Of a DNA stretch of 49,247 nucleotides, positions 17,064 through 25,640 are shown piece by piece. Each line of letters starts with the position of its first letter. The first letter of the stretch is position 1. This DNA is from Paracoccaceae bacterium (GTDB taxonomy: Bacteria > Pseudomonadota > Alphaproteobacteria > Rhodobacterales > Rhodobacteraceae): contig JAGRDO010000081.1 of the NCBI GenBank assembly GCA_020447005.1, positions 1 to 49,247 of the forward strand, in the 5' to 3' direction. The translations under genes were made by a program, and so were the position numbers. The notes beneath the pieces are model-generated. The model was not told the DNA's origin. It worked only from the letters and a program-made list of their open reading frames with translations, and did not search any database.

Positions 17064-17957
17064 ATGAACCCGCGTCGCCTTTTCCTGATCCTGACGCCCT
17101 ATCTCTGGCTTCTGGTCTTCTTCCTGATCCCCTTCGTGATCGTGCTGAAGATCTCGCTGTCGGATTACGCGATCTCGATCCCGCCCTATACGCCGACATT
17201 CGACCTTTCGGCAGGCTGGGAGGGGTTCAAGTCGTTCCTGAGCGCGCTTGATACCGAGAATTTCACCTTTCTCGCCACGGACGCGCTTTACTACACGGCC
17301 TATCTGTCCAGCCTGAAGATCGCCTTCATCGCGACGGTTCTCACGCTGCTCGTGGCGTATCCCATTGCCTATGGCATGGCGCAGGCGCCGGACGAATGGC
17401 GCCCGACGCTGATGATGCTGGTCATCCTGCCGTTCTGGACCTCGTTCCTGATCCGGGTCTATTCGTGGATCGGCATCCTGTCGAACGAGGGCTTTCTTAA
17501 CCAGTTCCTGCTCTGGCTCGGGGTCATCGACACGCCGCTGATCATCCTGAACACCCAGGCCGCCGTCTATGTCGGCATCGTCTATACCTATCTGCCCTTC
17601 ATGATCCTGCCGATCTATTCCGCGCTGGAAAAGCTTGACGGATCGCTTATCGAGGCGGCCGAGGATCTGGGCTGTTCCAAGATACAGGCCTTCTGGCTTG
17701 TCACCTTCCCGCTGTCGCGGCCGGGTGTCATCGCGGGATGTTTCCTTGTCTTCATTCCAACCCTCGGCGAATTCGTCATCCCGTCCCTTCTGGGCGGATC
17801 GTCGACGCTGATGATCGGCAAGGTGCTTTATGAGGAATTCTTCTCGAACAGGGATTGGCCCGTGGCATCGGCCGTGGCGGTCGTTCTTCTTCTGATCCTG
17901 ATCATCCCGATCGTGCTCTTCCAGCGGAACGAGCAAAAGCAGCGGGAGGCCAACTGA
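17064..17957 (+). CDS. potH: Polyamine ABC transporter permease (PotH-like)
   Basis: A 297-residue permease with about six membrane helices. The cytoplasmic EAA loop, EKLDGSLIEAAEDLGCSKIQ (about residues 190-209) followed by the TFPLSRPGVIAG segment, is the docking site for the ATPase. GAGGAGG precedes the ATG at 17064. Its stop codon overlaps the start of potI (TGATG), which indicates translational coupling of the two permease subunits. Confidence 0.92.
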   Translation: MNPRRLFLILTPYLWLLVFFLIPFVIVLKISLSDYAISIPPYTPTFDLSAGWEGFKSFLSALDTENFTFLATDALYYTAYLSSLKIAFIATVLTLLVAYPIAYGMAQAPDEWRPTLMMLVILPFWTSFLIRVYSWIGILSNEGFLNQFLLWLGVIDTPLIILNTQAAVYVGIVYTYLPFMILPIYSALEKLDGSLIEAAEDLGCSKIQAFWLVTFPLSRPGVIAGCFLVFIPTLGEFVIPSLLGGSSTLMIGKVLYEEFFSNRDWPVASAVAVVLLLILIIPIVLFQRNEQKQREAN

Positions 17958-18775
17958 TGAACCGCAAGTTTTCATGGTTCAACGCGACCTCGCTCACGCT
18001 GGGTTTTGCGTTTCTCTACCTGCCGATGCTGATCCTCATCATCTTTTCGTTCAACGAATCCAAGCTGGTGACGGTCTGGGCGGGGTTCTCGACAAAGTGG
18101 TATGGAGAGCTTGTCCGCGATCAGGCCTTTCTGAATGCGGCGTGGACGACACTGAAAGTGGCGGTCATCTCGTCCTCGGTCTCGACCGTGCTTGGCACGA
18201 TGGCGGCCTATGTCATCGTGCGGGCGGGGCGGTTCACGGGGCGGACGCTCTTTTCCGGCATGATCTATGCGCCCCTTGTCATGCCCGAGGTGATCACCGG
18301 CCTTGCGATGCTGCTTCTCTTCATCACCATCGGCCTCGATCGGGGGGTCACCACGATCATTCTGGCGCATATCACCTTCACGATGTGTTTCGTCTCGGTC
18401 GTCGTGTCATCGCGGCTGGCGACCTTCGACAAGTCGCTGGAAGAGGCGGCGCTTGATCTTGGCTGCACGCCGTGGGACGCGTTCAGGTCGGTCACGCTGC
18501 CGATCATCGCGCCTGCCGTCATCTCGGGCTGGCTTCTGGCCTTTACGCTGTCGCTCGATGATCTTGTCATCTCGCAATTCGTGGCCGGACCTTCGGCGAC
18601 GACGCTGCCGATGAAGATCTTTTCATCGGTGCGGCTTGGCGTGAACCCGCAGATCAACGCGCTGTCGACGATCATGATCGCCATTGTCACGATCGGCGTG
18701 ATTTCGGCATCGCTGATCACCAAGCGGTCGATCGCCAGGCAGCGGGCCGAGGAACAGGCGGCCGTGCGGAACTGA
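17957..18775 (+). CDS. potI: Polyamine ABC transporter permease (PotI-like)
   Basis: A 272-residue permease that pairs with PotH. It has about six membrane helices, an N-terminal FLYLPMLILIIFSFNESKL typical of PotI/PotC, and the EAA loop KSLEEAALDLGCTPWDAFRS followed by VTLPIIAPAVISG. The ATG at 17957 shares a base with the potH stop (TGATG) and gives the expected N-terminus. The flavoprotein gene follows 9 bases downstream, which ties uptake and oxidation together. Confidence 0.92.
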   Translation: MNRKFSWFNATSLTLGFAFLYLPMLILIIFSFNESKLVTVWAGFSTKWYGELVRDQAFLNAAWTTLKVAVISSSVSTVLGTMAAYVIVRAGRFTGRTLFSGMIYAPLVMPEVITGLAMLLLFITIGLDRGVTTIILAHITFTMCFVSVVVSSRLATFDKSLEEAALDLGCTPWDAFRSVTLPIIAPAVISGWLLAFTLSLDDLVISQFVAGPSATTLPMKIFSSVRLGVNPQINALSTIMIAIVTIGVISASLITKRSIARQRAEEQAAVRN

Positions 18776-18784
18776 GGCGCGGCG

Positions 18785-20119
18785 ATGCGGCGGATCTATG
18801 AGCCCTTCGGTTACGGTGACGGTCCGGTAGAGCATTGCTACTGGGACACGACCATCGCCCGCCCGGCGCGCGCGGCGCCGCTGGCGGGCGATGTCCATGC
18901 CGAGATCGCGATCATCGGGGCGGGGTTCACCGGGCTTTCGGCCGCGCTGCATCTGGCGCGCGACGCCGGTGCGGATGTCGCGGTGATCGAGGCCAAAGGC
19001 ATCGCCTGGGGCGCGTCGGGGCGCAATGGCGGCTTTGCCTCGATCGGGGGAACCAAGGCGAAAGACGCGACACTCTTGCGCCGCTTCGGTGCGGCGGCCC
19101 TTGATGAATGGCACGCCGTCCAGCGCGAGACACCCGCGCTTGTGACCGAAATTCTCGAACGCTACGGCATTGACGCGGACACGCATTCGCATGAGGGCGA
19201 GATCTGCCTTGCCCATCGCCCGCGCGACTTTGAGGCCTTTCGCGAATGGGCCCAAGCGCTCGCGCGCGCCTATGGGGTCGAGACCGAGCTGATCGGGCGC
19301 GGGGAGCTGGCCGCGCGGGGCATGGGCGGCACGGCATTTCACGGGGCGATGCGGCTCGGGCTTGGCTTCGCGCTCAACCCGCTGAAATACGTGCTGGGGC
19401 TGGCGGCGGCGGCCCGTGCCGAAGGCGCCCGGATTTATGAAGAAAGCCCCGTCTTGCGTGTCAGCCACGAAAACGGCCGCCATGTCCTGCACTCTGCGCA
19501 GGGCAGGCTGATCGCGCGGCGGCTGATCGTCGCCACGAACGGTTATTCCAGTGAAGACGTGCCGGACTGGATGGCGGGGCGCTATCTGCCCGCGCAATCG
19601 GCGGTACTGGTCACCCGCGAGCTGACCGCGGACGAGATCGCGGCGCAGGGCTGGTCTTCGACGGCGATGGCCTATGACACGCGCAATCTTCTGCATTACT
19701 TCCGCCTGATGCCGAACGGGCGGTTCCTTTTCGGCGCGCGGGGCGGCACCGGCGCCAGCCAGCCCGCGCTGGAACGGCGCCGGGGGCTGTTGCGGGCGGA
19801 TTTCGACACGATGTTCCCCGCCTGGGCCGGGGTCGAGACAGCGCATTACTGGTCGGGCTTTGTCTGCATGACCCGCGCGCTGACGCCCTATATCGGGGCC
19901 ATCGGCGGCGTGGATGATGCCTGGGCCGGTTTCGGCTGGCACGGCAACGGTGTTGCGCTTGGCACTTGGGCGGGGCGCTGCCTTGCGCGGTTGGCGACGG
20001 GGCAGGGCGGGGTCCCGGCCCTGATGGCGCGGCAACCGGGGCGCATCCCCCTTGGCGCCGCGCGCCGGTTCATCCTGCCGCTTGCCTATGGCTGGTACGG
20101 CTGGGAAGACCGCGGCTAG
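18785..20119 (+). CDS. PuuB/DadA-like FAD-dependent oxidoreductase in the transporter operon
   Basis: A 444-residue DAO-family flavoprotein. The N-terminus MRRIYEPFGYGDGPVEHCYW is followed by the FAD motif AEIAIIGAGFTGLSAALHLA (about 38-57) and AIEAKGIAWGASGRNGG-type signature (WGASGRNGGFASIGG). C-terminal HYWSGFVCMTRALTPYIGAI and GWHGNGVALGTWAGRCLARL complete the fold. It is similar in layout to the PuuB-like gene at 11005-12303 and starts 9 bases after potI, so it probably oxidises the imported amine or its derivative. It is the third DAO-family enzyme within 11 kb; the three differ enough to be distinct enzymes. Confidence 0.85.
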   Translation: MRRIYEPFGYGDGPVEHCYWDTTIARPARAAPLAGDVHAEIAIIGAGFTGLSAALHLARDAGADVAVIEAKGIAWGASGRNGGFASIGGTKAKDATLLRRFGAAALDEWHAVQRETPALVTEILERYGIDADTHSHEGEICLAHRPRDFEAFREWAQALARAYGVETELIGRGELAARGMGGTAFHGAMRLGLGFALNPLKYVLGLAAAARAEGARIYEESPVLRVSHENGRHVLHSAQGRLIARRLIVATNGYSSEDVPDWMAGRYLPAQSAVLVTRELTADEIAAQGWSSTAMAYDTRNLLHYFRLMPNGRFLFGARGGTGASQPALERRRGLLRADFDTMFPAWAGVETAHYWSGFVCMTRALTPYIGAIGGVDDAWAGFGWHGNGVALGTWAGRCLARLATGQGGVPALMARQPGRIPLGAARRFILPLAYGWYGWEDRG

Positions 20120-20205
20120 GCCGGGGTTGCGGGTGCGGGCGAATTCGCACACGATGCGGCGTCTGCGGCCACGCGGGCGCCAGATGAAATACGAAAGGCA
20201 GACCC

Positions 20206-21372
20206 ATGCCGGTCAAGAACCGTTTCGCCGAACTCTTGCCAGAGATCACCGCATGGCGGCGCGATTTCCATGAACATCCCGAACTTCTTTTCGATGTGCA
20301 CCGGACGGCCGGAAAGGTGGCGGATTTCCTGAAGGAATTCGGCTGCGACGAGGTGGTCACGGGCATAGGCCAGACGGGCGTTGTCGGCGTGATCCGGGGC
20401 AGGACCGACACGCGGGGGCGGGTGATCGGGCTTCGCGCGGACATGGACGCGCTGCCGATCAATGAGGTCACGGGCCTGCCCTATGCCTCCAGGGTACCCG
20501 GCAAGATGCATGCCTGCGGCCATGACGGACACACGGCGATGCTGCTTGGCGCGGCGAAGTATCTGGCCGAGACCCGCAATTTCGACGGCACGGCGGTGGT
20601 GATCTTCCAGCCTGCCGAGGAGGGCGGCGGTGGCGGGCGCGAGATGGTGGCCGACGGAATGATGGAGCGTTTCGGCGTGCAGGAGGTCTATGGCATGCAC
20701 AACATGCCCGGCATTCCCGTGGGCCAGTTCGCGATCCGCACCGGCGCGATGATGGCGGCGGCCGATCAGTTCGACGTCGTCGTGACCGGAAAGGGCGGCC
20801 ATGCCGCCAAGCCGCAGGACTGCATCGACCCCACCGTCGTCGCCTCGCATATCATCCTTGCCTTGCAGACGATCGCCTCGCGCAATGTCGATCCGCTTGA
20901 ACAGGTGGTGGTTTCGGTCACCACGTTCCGGACCGAATCCGATGCCTACAACGTGATCCCGCAGACGGTGCATCTGAAAGGCACGGTCCGCACGATGGAC
21001 CCCAAGGTGCAGGATTTCGCCGAGGCGCGCATCAAGACCATCGTCGAGGCGACCGCGCTGGCCCTTGGCGCCAGGGCCGAGGTCGATTACCGGCGCGGCT
21101 ATCCGGTCACGATGAACGCGCCCGAGAACACCGCCTTTGCGGCCGAGGTCGCGCGCGGGATCGCCGGCACCGTCGATACCGATGTCGCGCCGATGATGGG
21201 GGCCGAGGATTTCAGCTTCATGCTGAATGAGCGCCCGGGCGCCTACATCTTCCTTGGCAATGGCGATACCCCCATGGTCCACCATCCGGCCTATAATTTC
21301 GACGACGACGCCATCCCCTTCGGGTCAAGCTGGTATGCCGGGATGGTCGAGGCACGGATGCCGGTGGCCTGA
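20206..21372 (+). CDS. M20 family metal-dependent amidohydrolase (hippurate hydrolase-like)
   Basis: A 388-residue M20D peptidase/amidohydrolase. Visible motifs are RRDFHEHPELLFDVHRTA (residues about 18-35), LRADMDALPINE (near 86), MHACGHDGHTAMLLG (near 101, metal-binding Cys/His), QPAEEGGGGGREM with the catalytic Glu near 144, GKGGHAAKPQDCIDP of the dimerisation lid, and C-terminal GAEDFSFM. Such enzymes remove acyl groups from amino acids or amines. In this locus an N-acylated polyamine breakdown product is a possible substrate, by inference only. It follows the flavoprotein gene by 86 bases and precedes the glutamine amidotransferase gene by 7. Confidence 0.88.
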   Translation: MPVKNRFAELLPEITAWRRDFHEHPELLFDVHRTAGKVADFLKEFGCDEVVTGIGQTGVVGVIRGRTDTRGRVIGLRADMDALPINEVTGLPYASRVPGKMHACGHDGHTAMLLGAAKYLAETRNFDGTAVVIFQPAEEGGGGGREMVADGMMERFGVQEVYGMHNMPGIPVGQFAIRTGAMMAAADQFDVVVTGKGGHAAKPQDCIDPTVVASHIILALQTIASRNVDPLEQVVVSVTTFRTESDAYNVIPQTVHLKGTVRTMDPKVQDFAEARIKTIVEATALALGARAEVDYRRGYPVTMNAPENTAFAAEVARGIAGTVDTDVAPMMGAEDFSFMLNERPGAYIFLGNGDTPMVHHPAYNFDDDAIPFGSSWYAGMVEARMPVA

Positions 21373-21379
21373 CTGCGCG

Positions 21380-22120
21380 ATGAAGCCGTTCCTCATTCTG
21401 CAACTCCGGCCCGAAACCGAAGCCGCCGACGATGAATTCGCGGCCTTTCTGGCTAAGGGCGGGCTTGGCGCCGGTCAGGTGCGTCGGATTCGTCTGGACC
21501 GCGAGTCCCTGCCGCAGGGGCTTGACCTTGGCGACTGTTCCGGCGTGATCGTCGGGGGCGGTCCGGGCTGCGTTTCGGACCCGGCCGAGACCAAGGACCC
21601 GGTCGAGGCGCGGATCGAGGCGCAGATCCTGTCGATGATGCCGGAAATCGTCGGCCGCGACATCCCCTTCATGGGGTGCTGTTACGGGATCGGCGTTCTG
21701 GCCCATCACCTGGGAGGCGGGGTTTCCAAGGAACGGTATGGCGAGCCGGTCGGGCCGGTGACGTGCCACCTGACGCCCGAAGGGGCCACCGACCCCTTGC
21801 TGGCCGGGTTCCCGGCAAGTTTTGACGCCTTTGTCGGCCACAAGGAAGCCGTGCAGGACCTGCCCCCCGGTGCCCGGCATCTTCTGTCCTCGGGGCCGTG
21901 CCCCTACCAGATGATCCGCCACGGGCAGAACGTCTACGCCACCCAGTTCCACCCCGAGGCCGACGCCGAGGGCTTTGCCACCCGCATCCGCGTCTATCGC
22001 AACCGGGGCTATTTCCCGCCCGACGAGGCCGATGCGCTGATCGCCACCTGCCGCGCGGCCAATGTGACCGCGCCCGAACGCATTCTGGCGCGCTTTGTCG
22101 CCCGCTATTCCCAGGGTTGA
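21380..22120 (+). CDS. Class I glutamine amidotransferase
   Basis: A 246-residue class I glutamine amidotransferase-type protein. The nucleophile elbow FMGCCYGIGVLAHH places the catalytic Cys at 101, and QFHPEAD gives His191 and Glu193, so the triad is complete. GVIVGGGPGCVSDP near residue 55 is the usual oxyanion strand region. It may transfer glutamine-derived ammonia or hydrolyse a gamma-glutamyl amide. The locus invites comparison with PuuD (gamma-glutamyl-GABA hydrolase), but the motif pattern is closer to GMP-synthase-like amidotransferases than to peptidase C26. It begins 7 bases after the M20 gene and ends the polyamine region. Confidence 0.82.
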   Translation: MKPFLILQLRPETEAADDEFAAFLAKGGLGAGQVRRIRLDRESLPQGLDLGDCSGVIVGGGPGCVSDPAETKDPVEARIEAQILSMMPEIVGRDIPFMGCCYGIGVLAHHLGGGVSKERYGEPVGPVTCHLTPEGATDPLLAGFPASFDAFVGHKEAVQDLPPGARHLLSSGPCPYQMIRHGQNVYATQFHPEADAEGFATRIRVYRNRGYFPPDEADALIATCRAANVTAPERILARFVARYSQG

Positions 22121-22230
22121 CTTGCCCGTCATCTGAAAAATCCAAAGCTGAGCCCTGCGCTCCGTTTCCGGTTGACCGCGTGGCAGATATCGGGTCCAGT
22201 TCCGATCAGGATCGGTAAAGGAAAATCGTT

Positions 22231-22665
22231 ATGAAACAATTGGGTGCAACTGGGTTTCTGGCCATCGGGCTTTTTTTCGGCGCCGGCCTCGCCCAGGCGC
22301 AGGATCAGCGCATTCCGGTGGACAAGAATTTCCATGCCTCCGAGATCAAGATCAACGGCGGCATCGGCACCGTTTATGAATACATGATCGACCTCAAGGA
22401 TTTTGGCGGCCAGATAGCTGTTTGCGGCGTCGGCAAGCAGATGGAACCTTCGTCGCGGGCCTTCGTCAACGACCTTCTGCGCAAGACCAAGATCATCATC
22501 AACGGCAAGACGATCATCAAGGACATCAGCTATTTCAACCAGGTCAAGAAAAACGATGACCTGACGAAATCTCAGGCGGTGTGCCGGATGACCGGTGTCA
22601 AGCCGCCAAGCGGCAAGAACAACAAGATTTCCATCGATCACGGCTTCGCGGTCTATCGGGACTAG
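22231..22665 (+). CDS. Small secreted protein of unknown function
   Basis: A 144-residue protein with a signal peptide (MKQLGATGFLAIGLFFGAG, cleavage likely after AQA at 23). The mature chain is Lys/Ile-rich and has two cysteines (AVCGVG and AVCRMTG) that may form a disulfide. KTKIIINGKTIIKDISYF is a striking beta-rich stretch. I recognise no family. Its base composition is lower in GC than its neighbours (many ATC AAG codons), which may reflect recent arrival or strong expression. AAAGGAAAA precedes the ATG. The DegP-type protease gene follows after 117 bases, which suggests but does not prove a link with envelope quality control. Confidence 0.75.
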   Translation: MKQLGATGFLAIGLFFGAGLAQAQDQRIPVDKNFHASEIKINGGIGTVYEYMIDLKDFGGQIAVCGVGKQMEPSSRAFVNDLLRKTKIIINGKTIIKDISYFNQVKKNDDLTKSQAVCRMTGVKPPSGKNNKISIDHGFAVYRD

Positions 22666-22782
22666 GGCCCGACCGTGCGCCGCGCGGCGGCGGGCCGGTT
22701 CGGGAACGGTCCGGCACGGCTTGAAATCTGACGTTTCGGGGACAATTGATGCTCTGAGCCATCCGGGCAGGAGTATTCGGTA

Positions 22783-24177
22783 ATGCGCATTCGGCATCTT
22801 TTCATTTTGCTGGCGGTCCTTGCGGGTCCGGCCCTTGCCGGGCCCGTCGTTCCGTCGACACAGACGGAAATGACATTGTCCTTCGCGCCGGTGGTCAGGA
22901 CGGCCGCGCCCGCGGTCGTCAACATCTATGCCAGCCGCATCGTCGAACAGTCGGCCAGCCCCTTTGCCAGCGATCCGTTCTTTTCGCAGTTCTTCAATTT
23001 CGGTCCGACCACGCCAAGGGTCCAGAACTCGCTCGGCTCGGGTGTGATCCTGCGCGGCGACGGGATCGTCGTGTCGAATTACCATGTCGTCGGCGGGGCC
23101 GAGGAAATCCGCGTGGTGCTGGCGGACAGGCGCGAATTCGCGGCCGAGGTGATGCTGGCCGATGCCGCCGCCGATCTGGCGATCCTGAAACTGACCGGGG
23201 CAGGTGGCCTGCCGGCCCTGGCGCTTGCCGACAGCGATCATGCCGAGGTCGGCGATCTGGTTCTGGCCATCGGCAACCCGTTCGGCGTCGGCCAGACGGT
23301 GACGACCGGTATCGTTTCGGGGCTGGCCCGGGCGGGCACGGGGGGCGGTGGCGGTGCGGGGCAGGGGATCGGGTATTTCATCCAGACCGATGCGGCGATC
23401 AACCCGGGCAATTCGGGCGGTGCGCTTGTAGACATGGACGGCAAGGTTCTGGGTATCAACACCTCGATCCTGACGCGCTCGGGCGGATCGAACGGTATCG
23501 GCTTTGCGATCCCGTCGAACCTTGTCGCGCAATATGTGGCCCAGGCCGAAGCGGGCAACCGCCAGTTCGCAAAACCTTGGGCGGGCATCGACGTGCAGGA
23601 GATTGACGCCGATCTTGCGGCTGCCCTCGGCCTGCCGGCGCCGCAGGGTGTCGCGATCCGGCAAATCCACCCGCAAAGCCCCTTTTCGGCCGCCGGGATG
23701 CGCCCCGGTGACGTGATCACCGCCCTTGACGGGCTGGCCGTGGACGGGCCGCAGGAACTTGGCTATCGCCTGGCCGTGATCGGCCCCGGCGTCACCGTGC
23801 CGGTGACATACTGGCGGGACGGAGCGGAGGGTACGGCCGAGGTCGCGCTGGCCGAGGCGCCCGGGTCGCTCGCAAGCCGGACGCAGAGGATCAGTGGCGA
23901 CACCGCCTTTGCCGGACTGGCCGTCGCCGCGCTTGATCCGGCGATGATCGACCGTCTTGGATTGCGGTTCGATGTGACGGGCGTTGTCGTGACCGAGGTC
24001 GCGGGCCGCGCGGCACGGACACGGCTTCAGCCCGGCGATGTCATTCTGGCCCTGAACGGCGAGGCGGTCGCCAGCCCAGACGAGTTCGCCGCGATTGCCG
24101 GCCGCCCGGACCGAAGCTGGAAGATCGAGTTCCTGCGGGGCGGACGGCGCGTGACCTTGCGGTTTTCGGGCGGCTGA
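22783..24177 (+). CDS. DegP/Do-type periplasmic serine protease with two PDZ domains
   Basis: A 464-residue HtrA-family protease. A signal peptide (MRIRHLFILLAVLAGPALA) is followed by the trypsin-like domain with an intact triad: His101 in SNYHVV, Asp131 in ADLAILK and Ser211 in GNSGGAL. A flexible Gly-rich loop (AGTGGGGGAGQ) precedes the active-site strand. PDZ1 (about 265-355, with GVAIRQIHPQSPFSAAGMRP) and PDZ2 (about 375-460, with RLQPGDVILALNGEAV) follow. It degrades or refolds misfolded envelope proteins. A GC-rich inverted repeat (24178-24212) follows the stop but lacks a T-run. Confidence 0.93.
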   Translation: MRIRHLFILLAVLAGPALAGPVVPSTQTEMTLSFAPVVRTAAPAVVNIYASRIVEQSASPFASDPFFSQFFNFGPTTPRVQNSLGSGVILRGDGIVVSNYHVVGGAEEIRVVLADRREFAAEVMLADAAADLAILKLTGAGGLPALALADSDHAEVGDLVLAIGNPFGVGQTVTTGIVSGLARAGTGGGGGAGQGIGYFIQTDAAINPGNSGGALVDMDGKVLGINTSILTRSGGSNGIGFAIPSNLVAQYVAQAEAGNRQFAKPWAGIDVQEIDADLAAALGLPAPQGVAIRQIHPQSPFSAAGMRPGDVITALDGLAVDGPQELGYRLAVIGPGVTVPVTYWRDGAEGTAEVALAEAPGSLASRTQRISGDTAFAGLAVAALDPAMIDRLGLRFDVTGVVVTEVAGRAARTRLQPGDVILALNGEAVASPDEFAAIAGRPDRSWKIEFLRGGRRVTLRFSGG

Positions 24178-24223
24178 GCGCCCGGGCGGCATTCTCCCGC
24201 TGTTACGGGCGCCGAAAGCCCCG

Positions 24224-24252
24224 TTGTGAAACCCGTATCGTTGGCCTAACGT
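24224..24252 (+). promoter_or_regulatory. metY: Candidate sigma-70 type promoter of metY
   Basis: TTGTGA (24224-24229) and TAACGT (24247-24252) are separated by 17 bases, giving a short untranslated leader of roughly 25 bases before the metY ATG. The match is moderate. The short leader leaves no room for a SAM riboswitch. Confidence 0.35.
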
Positions 24253-24282
24253 CCCCGCGCATCAGCATCAGCGGAGAGAACG

Positions 24283-25569
24283 ATGACCAAAAGCTACGGA
24301 TTTGACACCTTGCAGGTTCATGCCGGTGCGCGGCCGGACCCGGCGACCGGGGCGCGGCAGGTGCCGATCTATCAGACGACGGCCTTTGTCTTTCGCGATG
24401 CCGATCACGCCGCCGCGCTCTTCAACCTGCAAGAGGTCGGCTATATCTATTCGCGCCTGACCAACCCGACCGTCGCCGCCCTTGGCGAACGGATCGCGAC
24501 ACTTGAGGGCGGGGTAGGCGGGGTTTGCTGCTCGTCAGGCCATGCCGCACAGATCATGGCGCTCTTCCCGCTGATGGGACCGGGGCGCAATGTCGTCGTC
24601 TCGACCCGGCTTTACGGCGGCACCGTCACCCAGTTCAGCCAGACCATCAAGCGTTTCGGCTGGTCGGCGAAATTCGTCGATTTCGACGATCTCGCGGCCG
24701 TCGAGGCCGCGGTCGACGGCGATACCCGCGCGTTCTTCTGCGAATCCATCGCCAACCCGGGCGGCTATATCACCGATATTCCGGCCATCGCGGCCGTGGC
24801 GAACAAGGTCGGCCTGCCGCTTATCGTCGACAACACGTCGGCAACACCCTGGCTTTGCCGCCCGATCGAACTCGGCGCCACTCTGGTCGTCCACTCGACC
24901 ACGAAATACCTGACCGGAAACGGGACCGTTACCGGCGGCTGCATCGTGGACAGCGGCAAGTTCGACTGGTCCGCCTCGGACAAGTTCCCGTCGCTTTCCG
25001 CGCCCGAACCCGCCTATCACGGGCTGAAATTCCACGAGACCTTTGGCGCGCTGGCCTTCACCTTCCATTCGATCGCCATCGGTCTGCGCGATCTTGGCAT
25101 GACGATGAACCCGCAAGGGGCCCATTACACGTTGATGGGGATCGAGACGCTTTCGCTGCGCATGGAACGGCATGTCGCGAATGCGGTGAAAGTCGCCAAT
25201 TGGCTCGAGGCCGATCCGCGGGTCGAACATGTGACCTATGCGGGGTTGAAATCCTCGCCCTATTACGGCCGCGTGGCCAGGGTTTGCCCGAAGGGGGCGG
25301 GGGCGCTTTTCACCTTCGCGGTCAAGGGCGGCTATGACGCCTGCGTCAAACTGGTCAATGCGCTTGAGCTTTTCAGCCATGTGGCCAACCTTGGCGATAC
25401 CCGGTCGCTGATCATCCATTCGGCATCGACCACGCACCGCCAGCTGAGCGAGGCGCAGCAGGTCGCCGCCGGCGCGGCGCCGAATGTGGTGCGCCTGTCG
25501 ATCGGGATCGAGGATGCAGACGATCTTATCGCCGATCTCGATCAGGCGCTGTCCAAGGCAACCGCCTGA
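24283..25569 (+). CDS. metY: O-acetylhomoserine aminocarboxypropyltransferase (sulfhydrylase)
   Basis: A 428-residue PLP enzyme of the Cys/Met-metabolism family. It combines O-acetylhomoserine with sulfide to give homocysteine, the direct sulfhydrylation route to methionine. It begins with YGFDTLQVHAGARPDPATGA, the typical MetY N-terminus, and continues with VPIYQTTAFVFRDADHAA and YSRLTNPTVAALGERIATLE. The PLP lysine is Lys208 in STTKYLTGNG, and the C-terminal HSASTTHRQLSEAQ is characteristic. The length fits MetY rather than the shorter MetB/MetZ (~390). GGAGAG precedes the ATG. It converges with the SIMPL gene. Confidence 0.94.
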   Translation: MTKSYGFDTLQVHAGARPDPATGARQVPIYQTTAFVFRDADHAAALFNLQEVGYIYSRLTNPTVAALGERIATLEGGVGGVCCSSGHAAQIMALFPLMGPGRNVVVSTRLYGGTVTQFSQTIKRFGWSAKFVDFDDLAAVEAAVDGDTRAFFCESIANPGGYITDIPAIAAVANKVGLPLIVDNTSATPWLCRPIELGATLVVHSTTKYLTGNGTVTGGCIVDSGKFDWSASDKFPSLSAPEPAYHGLKFHETFGALAFTFHSIAIGLRDLGMTMNPQGAHYTLMGIETLSLRMERHVANAVKVANWLEADPRVEHVTYAGLKSSPYYGRVARVCPKGAGALFTFAVKGGYDACVKLVNALELFSHVANLGDTRSLIIHSASTTHRQLSEAQQVAAGAAPNVVRLSIGIEDADDLIADLDQALSKATA

Positions 25570-25586
25570 CCGGTCGGGCCGGCAAG

Positions 25587-25640
25587 GGCAGGGCGGGGGA
25601 TACCCGCCTTGCCCCGCCTTGCCCCGTCTTGCCCCGTCTT
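25587..25640. repeat. Hairpin and three 10-bp tandem repeats between metY and the SIMPL gene
   Basis: GGGCAGGGCGGG pairs with CCCGCCTTGCCC (one G-T pair) around a short loop, forming a probable bidirectional stop. It runs into three copies of GCCCCG[CT]CTT (25611-25640). The repeat ends exactly at the stop codon of the minus-strand SIMPL gene. Confidence 0.55.

Noticed and set aside
22129-24192. A 687-codon open frame antisense to the DegP and small secreted protein genes
   Set aside because: It is a mirror of GC-rich coding DNA: Arg/His/Gly-rich composition, no family pattern, and the plus-strand genes have clear motifs. The same holds for the long antisense frames at 549-1991, 26324-27853 and 29656-31341.
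24178-24282. Possible SAM riboswitch before metY
   Set aside because: The leader from the likely promoter is only ~25 bases and no SAM-II type pseudoknot elements were seen.
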